A DNA stretch of 64,000 bases from Arthrobacter sp. SLBN-122 (lineage in GTDB: Bacteria > Actinomycetota > Actinomycetes > Actinomycetales > Micrococcaceae), in contig NZ_VFMS01000001.1 in NCBI RefSeq assembly GCF_006715165.1, positions 1,426,001 through 1,490,000 on the forward strand. The letters are read 5' to 3'. The translations under genes and the position numbers were made by a program. How positions within the stretch are numbered: the stretch's first letter is position 1; each line of letters opens with the position of its first letter. The notes beneath the pieces are model-generated. The model was not told the DNA's origin, did no database searches, and saw nothing but the letters and a program-made list of their open reading frames with translations. Positions 57,803 through 64,000 of this stretch are shown here, in pieces.

Positions 57803-58665
57803 GCCATTCACTGAGCACCGGGCTTCCTCCGGTCCAGCAGCAGAAGGACAATGATGGAACCGAACAGAAGGGCATCAAGGTGACAGCGCTCGAGCCCACC
57901 CCCCAGCTCACCGGGAATCGGCAGGTCCTGGTGGAAGCCCGCGGCCTCCAAAAAGCCTTTGGACCCCGCCAGATCCTCAAGAATGTCGACTTCGAGATGA
58001 ACAAGGGCGACATCACCGTCATCATCGGCAAGAGCGGCTCCGGCAAATCCACCCTCCTTCGCGCCCTGGCCGGCCTCACCGACCCGGACGAGGGCCAGAT
58101 CCTGATCGACGGGCACACGGTCTTCGCGGACCAGAAACGCACCAAGGAATGGGACAACATCCGCTCCGAAGTGGGCATGGTCTTCCAGGCCTACACGCTC
58201 TGGCCGCACATGAACGTGCTGGACAACCTCGTCCTTGCCCCCCGCAAGGTTCGCGGCGCCGCCGCCTCGGAATCCCGCGACCGGGCCGAAGCCGCCCTGG
58301 GCGAAGTAGGCATGGCCCACCACGTCCTCAGCAAGCCCACCCAGCTCTCCGGCGGTGAGCGCCAGCGCGTCGCCATCGCCCGGGCCCTGATGATGAAGCC
58401 CAAGCTCCTGCTCTGTGACGAAATCACCTCCGCCCTGGACCCACCCGTCGCGGCAGAAGTACTCGACGTCCTGCGCCGGCTCAAGGAAGAGGACGGCATC
58501 GCGGTCGCCCTGGTCACCCACGACATGGCCTTCGCCTCCAAAGCCGCGGACCGGGTGGTGTTCTTCCACAACGGCGAAATCGCCGTCAACGCCACCCCGG
58601 AGGCCGCGTTCGACAAGTGCGATAACGAAGACCTCAAGAAATTCGTGGACGCCGTCCGCTTCTAG
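57799..58665 (+). CDS. Amino acid ABC transporter ATP-binding protein
   Basis: The 288-residue ATPase powers the adjoining permease. Walker A is GKSGSGKST at residues 77-85, signature LSGGERQRVAIARAL near 183, and Walker B LLLCDEITSALDP after it. LEPTPQLTGNRQ and the 30 residues before it are a polar N-terminal extension. The start is coupled by ATGA to the permease; a later GTG (VTALEP) is an alternative that would fit the usual length better. It forms a polar amino acid uptake system with the two genes before. Confidence 0.93.
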   Translation: MSHSLSTGLPPVQQQKDNDGTEQKGIKVTALEPTPQLTGNRQVLVEARGLQKAFGPRQILKNVDFEMNKGDITVIIGKSGSGKSTLLRALAGLTDPDEGQILIDGHTVFADQKRTKEWDNIRSEVGMVFQAYTLWPHMNVLDNLVLAPRKVRGAAASESRDRAEAALGEVGMAHHVLSKPTQLSGGERQRVAIARALMMKPKLLLCDEITSALDPPVAAEVLDVLRRLKEEDGIAVALVTHDMAFASKAADRVVFFHNGEIAVNATPEAAFDKCDNEDLKKFVDAVRF

Positions 58666-58716
58666 GCCCACCGGTCCGGAACAGCCCCTCTGCCCCGGAC
58701 CAAGAAAGGAACCATT

Positions 58717-59979
58717 GTGCACACCGTAGTGATTGGTGGCGGCGTCATCGGCCTCACCCAGGCCTACCACCTCGCCCGCGAGGGCGAGGACGTCACCGTC
58801 ATTGACGCCCGGGCCACCGGCCTGGGCGCGTCGAAAGTCAACGCGGGGTGGATCTGCCCCGCGGAATCGGCACCCGTGCCCGGACCCGGCGTCGTCCTCA
58901 AATCCATGAAATGGATGCTCCGCCCGGACAGCCCGCTCTACATCCGGCCGTCCCTGAATCCAGCCTTCATAGGATTCATGCTGGGCATGTGGCGCAAGTC
59001 CAACGCCCGCGACCAGCGCGCCGGCTTCGAGGGCCACCTCCGGCTTGCCGCCGACACCCTGCAGATCTTTGACGAGTACCGCGCCGACGGCATGGACTTC
59101 GAAATGCACACGAACGGGCTGCTCATGGCATTCATGGAGCAGGACAACTTCGACCACCACGTCGACAACCTCGACCTGGCATCCCAGTACGGACGCCAGC
59201 CACGCGTACTGGACCGGGACGCGGTGCACGAGCAGGAACCACTGCTCACCGACGAGGTCCTGGGCGGCATCTACTTCCCGCAGGAACGCCACGTGGATCC
59301 GGGCGCAATGGCCACCGCGCTGCACCAGCGGCTGGTGGCAATGGGTGTCAAGATTATCGAGAACGCCCCCATTGATGCCGTGGACCGCAACGGGGACCGC
59401 GTCACCGCAGTACACAGCCGCGGCAACAGTTACACGGGCGACAACTTCGTCCTCGCTGCCGGCGCCTGGAGCGGAAACCTGTCCAAGCAGTTCGGAGTGC
59501 CCCTGCCCGTCCGTCCCGGGAAGGGGTACAGCGTGGAGGTTCCCGCCCTGGGCCTATGCAGCACCGTCAACCTCTGGGACGCCAAAGTGGCGGTCACCCC
59601 GTTCAACGAACGCCTGCGCCTGGCCGGCACCATGGAGTTCGGCGGCCTGGACGAGAAGATCAACCAGGTCCGCGTCGATGCGATCCTGCGGGCCCCGGCG
59701 AAGTACTTCCGCAACTGGGAGCCGCCCGCGACCAAGCCGACGCCGATGGCCGGCATGCGGCCGATGACACCGGACGGGCTCCCCGTGATCGGAAATCTCG
59801 GACACCTGCAGAACACGTACGTTTCCACCGGCCACGGCATGATGGGCATCACCCTCGCCCCCGGAACGGCTTCGGCACTGACGGATCTGATCGTCCGCGG
59901 GAGGATGGCACCCACCCTCCAGCCCTTCAGGGCCGACCGTTTCCGCGGCGTCCAGCGCCAGCCAGTCCCGGCCCACTAG
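58717..59979 (+). CDS. FAD-dependent D-amino acid (D-hydroxyproline) dehydrogenase
   Basis: A 420-residue DAO-family flavoprotein that oxidises an imino or D-amino acid. FAD is bound by VVIGGGVIGLTQAYHLAREGEDVTVID at residues 4-30. The C-terminal GMRPMTPDGLPVIGNL and STGHGMMGITLAPGTA are the flavin loop and helix of DadA/glycine-oxidase relatives. In hydroxyproline-use clusters the same position is held by cis-4-hydroxy-D-proline dehydrogenase, forming pyrroline-4-hydroxy-2-carboxylate. GTG start with AAAGGA at six bases. Confidence 0.88.
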   Translation: MHTVVIGGGVIGLTQAYHLAREGEDVTVIDARATGLGASKVNAGWICPAESAPVPGPGVVLKSMKWMLRPDSPLYIRPSLNPAFIGFMLGMWRKSNARDQRAGFEGHLRLAADTLQIFDEYRADGMDFEMHTNGLLMAFMEQDNFDHHVDNLDLASQYGRQPRVLDRDAVHEQEPLLTDEVLGGIYFPQERHVDPGAMATALHQRLVAMGVKIIENAPIDAVDRNGDRVTAVHSRGNSYTGDNFVLAAGAWSGNLSKQFGVPLPVRPGKGYSVEVPALGLCSTVNLWDAKVAVTPFNERLRLAGTMEFGGLDEKINQVRVDAILRAPAKYFRNWEPPATKPTPMAGMRPMTPDGLPVIGNLGHLQNTYVSTGHGMMGITLAPGTASALTDLIVRGRMAPTLQPFRADRFRGVQRQPVPAH

Positions 59980-60047
59980 TACCGGACCCCCAAATTTCCT
60001 GCCGCCCAACAGCGGCCTGACCACCTTTTGAAAGGAAGCGCCACACC

Positions 60048-60965
60048 ATGTCTGCACGCACCAAGAAGGAACTCCGCGGCATCCTCGCCGCCGTCACCAC
60101 CCCGTTCACCGAGGACGGCTCCGCCATCGACGAAGCGGCTCTGCAGCGCCAGGTGGAGCGCCTGGTCACCGCCGGCATCCACGGCCTCGTCCCCACGGGT
60201 ACCACCGGTGAATTCACCACCCTCTCCCCCGAGGAGTACCGCCGCGTCATCGAGCTCTACGTCAAAGGCGCCGACGGACGCATCCCCGTAGTCGCCGGCA
60301 TCGGAGCGCTCTCCACCCAAGGCGCCATCGACCTGGCCCAGCACGCCGAAGCCGTCGGCGCGGACGCCATCATGCTGGTCCCGCCGTTCTACGACCCCCT
60401 GGACCTCAGCACCCTCAAGACGTTCCTCTCCGCCGTCGCCGCGTCCATCAACATCCCGATCGTCTACTACAACGTCCCCGGTGCCACCGGCATCCAGCTG
60501 ACCGCCGCTGAACTGGCCGAGCTCGGCCAGATCGACGGAGTGGACTACATCAAGAACACCTCCGATGACGCCGTGGGCCTGGCCGAACTCCTCGCCAACC
60601 ACACCGACAGCATCAAGGCCTTCAACGGCTGGGACACCCTGACGTTCTTCGGCATCGCCTCCGGCGCCGAGGCCTCGGTCTGGGGCACCGCCGGCGTGGT
60701 GCCCGAACTCGCCGTCGAATTCTGGGAGGCCCTTGCAGAACAGAAGGACCTGGTCCGCGCCCGCGAACTGTGGAAGCACCTGTGGGCCATCAGCGACTTC
60801 CTCGAGTCCGTCAACTACGTGGCCGGCATCAAGGCAGGCCTGGAACTCATCGGCGAACCTGTCGGCCCGGCCCGCCTGCCCATCCAGCCGCTGCCCGCCG
60901 AGGAACGCGAGCGTTTCGCCGGCATCCTGCGCAACGCAGGCGTCCTCCCGGCAGTAGCAGCATGA
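60048..60965 (+). CDS. DHDPS-family deaminase/dehydratase (Pyr4H2C deaminase type)
   Basis: The 305-residue (beta-alpha)8 lyase uses a Schiff base on K169 (DYIKNTSDD). Y141 (VYYNVPG) and the GTTGE of residues 51-55 complete the class I aldolase-like site. Synthase members act in lysine synthesis, but in clusters with a proline racemase-family gene and a D-amino-acid dehydrogenase the enzyme is typically pyrroline-4-hydroxy-2-carboxylate deaminase, giving 2-oxoglutarate semialdehyde. ATGA overlap with the epimerase gene. GAAAGGAAG ribosome site. Confidence 0.88.
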   Translation: MSARTKKELRGILAAVTTPFTEDGSAIDEAALQRQVERLVTAGIHGLVPTGTTGEFTTLSPEEYRRVIELYVKGADGRIPVVAGIGALSTQGAIDLAQHAEAVGADAIMLVPPFYDPLDLSTLKTFLSAVAASINIPIVYYNVPGATGIQLTAAELAELGQIDGVDYIKNTSDDAVGLAELLANHTDSIKAFNGWDTLTFFGIASGAEASVWGTAGVVPELAVEFWEALAEQKDLVRARELWKHLWAISDFLESVNYVAGIKAGLELIGEPVGPARLPIQPLPAEERERFAGILRNAGVLPAVAA

Positions 60966-62038
60966 CCGCGCGCTCCGCCACCAAACTCGCCCTCGACGCC
61001 ATCGAGGTCCACGCCGAAGGCGAGCCGGGCCGGATCCTGACCTCCGCCGCGTCCCTCGTGCAGGGCGAGACGATGGCGGAGCGCCTGCAGTACTGCAAGG
61101 ACAACCTGGACTGGCTGCGCCGGCTCATGCTGCATGAGCCGCGCGGTTACCCGGGCCTCTGCTCGGTGATCCTCCTGCCTCCGGTCAACGAAGGCTCCGA
61201 CTTTGGCATCGTGGTCCTGGAACAGGGCGGCTTCACCCCGATGTCCGGATCCAACACCATCTGCGCCGTCACCGCGGCCCTGGAGGAAGGCATCGTGCCG
61301 GTCCGCGGACCGGAAACCGTGGTCACCATCGACACTGCCGTCGGTATCGTCCAGGCAATCGCCAAGGTCCAGGACGGCAAGGTCCTCTCCGTGACCGTCG
61401 TGAACGTCCCGGCGTTCGTCGTCGAACTCGACTTCCCGCTCGAGGTGCCGGAGTTCGGCACAGTGCCCGTCGACGTCGTTTTCGGCGGCCAGTTCTTCGC
61501 ACAGGCCAAGGCAGCGGACCTCGGCTTGGAACTGCACCCGGACAACGGCAAGGAACTTGCCCGCGCCGGTGCCTTGATCAAGATGGCCGCGCTGGAGCAG
61601 ATCGCCTGCGTCCACCCGGACAATCCGCTGATTTCTGGGGTCAACCTGGTCATGCTGCACACCGGCGACCGCGTTCCCGGCCGGCAGGACCGCAACACCG
61701 TGGTGCTGTCCAACGGCAAACTCGTCCCGTCGGACCCGTCCACCTGGACTGGTGCGCTGGACCGCTCCCCCTGCGGGACCGGCACATCGGCCCGGATGGC
61801 AGCCCTGCACGCCCGTGGGCAGCTGGCCATCGGCGAAGACTTCTCCCACCACAGCATCATCGGCAGCGAATTCATCGGGCAGCTGACAGGAACAACGACG
61901 GCGGGCGGCCGCGAAGCGGTCCTTCCCACCATCCGGGGCCGCGGCTGGGTGACCGGCCGCACCCAATGGCTGCTGGACCCCACCGACCCCTTCCCCTCCG
62001 GCTACACCGTCGGCGACATCTGGGCCCCGGGCGCCTAA
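60962..62038 (+). CDS. Proline racemase-family epimerase, Ser/Cys active site
   Basis: The 358-residue enzyme belongs to the proline racemase / 4-hydroxyproline epimerase family. The first catalytic position, usually Cys in MCGH, is Ser95 here (TPMSGSNTICAV), while the second is the standard C271 (DRSPCGTGTSARM). Ser/Cys members are known and include hydroxyproline 2-epimerases with extra dehydratase-type activity. The expected role is L-hydroxyproline to D-hydroxyproline epimerisation, feeding the flavoprotein upstream. Start coupled to the DHDPS gene by four-base overlap. Confidence 0.88.
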   Translation: MTARSATKLALDAIEVHAEGEPGRILTSAASLVQGETMAERLQYCKDNLDWLRRLMLHEPRGYPGLCSVILLPPVNEGSDFGIVVLEQGGFTPMSGSNTICAVTAALEEGIVPVRGPETVVTIDTAVGIVQAIAKVQDGKVLSVTVVNVPAFVVELDFPLEVPEFGTVPVDVVFGGQFFAQAKAADLGLELHPDNGKELARAGALIKMAALEQIACVHPDNPLISGVNLVMLHTGDRVPGRQDRNTVVLSNGKLVPSDPSTWTGALDRSPCGTGTSARMAALHARGQLAIGEDFSHHSIIGSEFIGQLTGTTTAGGREAVLPTIRGRGWVTGRTQWLLDPTDPFPSGYTVGDIWAPGA

Positions 62039-62083
62039 AGCACCCACTTAGACACTTTTCCGAAACAACTGAAAGCAGGAGTT

Positions 62084-63559
62084 GTGAGCCAGTTCATTAA
62101 CGGCAAACTCGTCGACGGCAGCACCAGCGAAACCGTGGACGTCATCGACCCGTCCAACGGCAAAACCATTCGCACCATCACCCTGGCCGGAAGCGACGAC
62201 GTCAAACAAGCTGTGCAGGCAGCCCGCGACGCGTTCCCCGCCTGGTCCCGTGCCACCCCCGGTGAACGGTCCGCCGTCCTCACCAAGTTTGCCGCGTTCA
62301 TGGAAGAACGCGCCGAAGAATTTGCCCAGCTCGAATCCCGCCAGGCCGGCAAACCCATCCGCCTCACCCGCGAATTCGACGTCCCCGGCACCATCGACAA
62401 CATCGCCTTCTACGCCGGCGCAGCCCGCAACCTCGAAGGCAAAGCCACCGGCGAATACTCCCCCGACCACACCTCCTCCATCCGCCGCGAAGCGATCGGC
62501 GTGATCGGTTCCATCTCACCCTGGAACTACCCGCTGCAGATGGCCGCCTGGAAGATCCTGCCCGCCGTCGCCGCCGGCAACACGATCGTCCTCAAGCCTG
62601 CGGAGATCACGCCGTTGACCAGCCTGCTGTTCGCAGAAGTGGCCACCGAAGCAGGCGTCCCTGACGGCGTTATCAACGTCCTCACCGGCCGCGGCTCCAC
62701 CATCGGTGCCGAACTGCTGCGCCACCCGGACGTGGACATGCTCTCCTTCACCGGGTCCACCTCCGTAGGCCGGACCGTCCTGGACGCCGCAGCCACCACC
62801 GCCAAGCGCGTCCACCTCGAGCTCGGCGGCAAGGCCCCCTTCGTCGTCTTCGACGACGCGGACCTTGAGGCAGCCATCCATGGTGCCGTCGCCGGATCAC
62901 TGATCAACACCGGGCAGGACTGCACGGCCGCCACCCGCGCCATCGTCCACCGCTCGCTCTACGAGAAATTCATCGAAGGCGTCGCCGACCTGTACGCCAA
63001 GGTCAAGCTCGGGCCCACTGCCGACCCCGCCACCGACCTCGGCCCGCTCGTCTCCCGCAAGCACCAGGAAACCGTCGCGGGGATGGTGGACCGGGCCCGC
63101 GGCTACGCCCGCGTCATCGGCGGCGGCATCCCTGAAGGGGACCTGGCGGGAGGCTCTTACTACCGGCCCACCCTGGTCGCCGACGCCACCCCGGACAGCG
63201 AAATCTTCCGCGACGAAGTCTTCGGCCCCGTCCTTGCCGTCACCCCGTTCGACACCGACGACAAAGCCATTGAACTGGCCAACGACACCCCCTACGGCCT
63301 GGCCGCTTCGGCATGGACCAAGGATGTCTACCGTGCCCTGCGAGCCACCCGCGAAATCCGCGCCGGCGCCGTCTGGGTCAACGACCACATCCCGATCATC
63401 AGCGAAATGCCACACGGCGGCTTCAAGCAGTCCGGCTTCGGCAAGGACATGTCCACCTACTCCTTCGACGAATACACCGTGGTCAAGCACGTCATGTTCG
63501 ACCTCACCGGACAGCAGGCCAAGGAGTGGCACCGCACCATCTTCACCCTGGAGGGGTAG
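62084..63559 (+). CDS. NAD(P)-dependent aldehyde dehydrogenase (semialdehyde type)
   Basis: The 491-residue enzyme has catalytic C280 (LINTGQDCTAATRAI) and E246 (VHLELGGKAP). The closing ISEMPHGGFKQSGFGKDMSTYSFDEYT is typical of gamma-aminobutyraldehyde dehydrogenases of the YdcW/PatD type. In this cluster the expected reaction is 2-oxoglutarate semialdehyde to 2-oxoglutarate; an aminobutyraldehyde activity is the alternative. The GTG start is unusually close to its AGGAG (two bases), so the start may be slightly different. Confidence 0.9.
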   Translation: MSQFINGKLVDGSTSETVDVIDPSNGKTIRTITLAGSDDVKQAVQAARDAFPAWSRATPGERSAVLTKFAAFMEERAEEFAQLESRQAGKPIRLTREFDVPGTIDNIAFYAGAARNLEGKATGEYSPDHTSSIRREAIGVIGSISPWNYPLQMAAWKILPAVAAGNTIVLKPAEITPLTSLLFAEVATEAGVPDGVINVLTGRGSTIGAELLRHPDVDMLSFTGSTSVGRTVLDAAATTAKRVHLELGGKAPFVVFDDADLEAAIHGAVAGSLINTGQDCTAATRAIVHRSLYEKFIEGVADLYAKVKLGPTADPATDLGPLVSRKHQETVAGMVDRARGYARVIGGGIPEGDLAGGSYYRPTLVADATPDSEIFRDEVFGPVLAVTPFDTDDKAIELANDTPYGLAASAWTKDVYRALRATREIRAGAVWVNDHIPIISEMPHGGFKQSGFGKDMSTYSFDEYTVVKHVMFDLTGQQAKEWHRTIFTLEG

Positions 63560-63564
63560 GCAGA

Positions 63565-64000
63565 ATGACGACGACGGGACGTGGGCGCCGCTTCGACGGC
63601 AAGACCGCACTGGTCACCGGGGCTGGCGGCGGGATCGGATCCGCCATCAGCCGCCGGCTGGCCGCCGAAGGTGCCCGCGTGTTCGTGGCCGATGCCAATG
63701 AAACAGCCGCAAAGGAAGTAGCCGACGACCTGACGGGTGAAGGTTTCTCCGCCGAGGCGCTGGTCTTCGACCTTCTCGACCCCGAAGCGTCAGCGGCGGC
63801 CGTCCAGCACATCGTTGATGCCCGCGGCCGGATTGACGTGCTGGCCAACAACGCCGGCGTTAACCGACGCGGGGACCTGCTCTCCCTTTCGGAGTACGAC
63901 TGGGACCTGTCCTTTGCCGTCAATGTGGACGCACTGTTCCACCTGTGCCGTGCGGTGCTGCCGCACATGATCGGCGCAGGTGGGGGTGCCATCGTGAACA
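63565..64000 (+). CDS. SDR-family oxidoreductase, partial at window end
   Basis: The first 145 codons of a classical short-chain dehydrogenase. The NAD motif is TGAGGGIG at residues 18-25 and NNAG follows near residue 97 (LANNAGVNRRGDL). The catalytic Ser-Tyr-Lys lies beyond the window edge. It is five bases downstream of the aldehyde dehydrogenase and so belongs to the same operon. Its place in hydroxyproline breakdown is unclear; it may act on another hydroxy-acid or a side substrate. Confidence 0.85.
   Translation, partial: MTTTGRGRRFDGKTALVTGAGGGIGSAISRRLAAEGARVFVADANETAAKEVADDLTGEGFSAEALVFDLLDPEASAAAVQHIVDARGRIDVLANNAGVNRRGDLLSLSEYDWDLSFAVNVDALFHLCRAVLPHMIGAGGGAIVN

Overview
This window is chromosomal DNA from a high-GC Gram-positive actinobacterium, most likely a soil Micrococcaceae (Arthrobacter/Pseudarthrobacter type). 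The evidence is the dense GC-rich coding on both strands, frequent GTG/TTG starts, a copper amine oxidase whose active-site residues fall at the same numbers as in Arthrobacter globiformis phenylethylamine oxidase, and a glyA-soxBDAG-sdaA-purU operon of the kind described from Arthrobacter and Corynebacterium. I found no rRNA, tRNA, CRISPR array, prophage or intact insertion sequence.

Layout. 0-14 kb: housekeeping and envelope genes. These are a methyltransferase, two MFS exporters, trmB, a WXG-headed beta-rich protein with a small partner gene, a DUF1206 membrane protein, an SRPBCC protein, and two ECF sigma/anti-sigma loci (one beside a COG4315 lipoprotein, one beside a Val-Pro-Ala repeat secreted protein). 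14-21 kb: a SWIM/SNF2 helicase, a frameshifted glycoside hydrolase-like gene, and an ammonium transporter. 20.6-24.1 kb: a Gfo/Idh/MocA dehydrogenase, ThuA-like protein, cupin and epimerase set, probably sugar-related. 24.1-31.2 kb: copper amine oxidase with a divergent TetR regulator and a clear operator palindrome, CsbD, DUF1003, DUF1345, an AraC regulator and NADP-glutamate dehydrogenase. 31.4-33.5 kb: an AmiS/UreI channel and an APC permease.

33.7-43.3 kb: one long minus-strand operon (glyA, soxB, soxD, soxA, soxG, sdaA, purU) with a divergent GntR regulator. Sarcosine is oxidised by SoxBDAG, which yields glycine and a folate-bound one-carbon unit. GlyA and SdaA can take glycine through serine to pyruvate, and PurU releases formate and regenerates folate. 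43.3-49.2 kb looks less orderly and, by eye, somewhat lower in GC: an amine oxidase remnant, a P5C-reductase-like gene, an AAA-type ATPase behind a short tandem repeat, and an APC permease.

49.3-53.9 kb: a class III omega-aminotransferase, a PucR regulator and a CoA-acylating (methyl)malonate-semialdehyde dehydrogenase, which together suggest beta-alanine or similar omega-amino acid breakdown. 54.1-64 kb: a catabolic cluster best read as hydroxyproline use. It contains a GntR regulator, an SDR, an amino-acid ABC transporter, a D-amino-acid dehydrogenase-like flavoprotein, a DHDPS-family deaminase, a proline racemase-family epimerase with an unusual Ser/Cys active site, an aldehyde dehydrogenase, and a second SDR cut by the window end. 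The same 11-bp operator-like palindrome (TTGT-N3-ACAA) lies upstream of both the regulator and the transporter operon. This cluster is the most rewarding target in the window.
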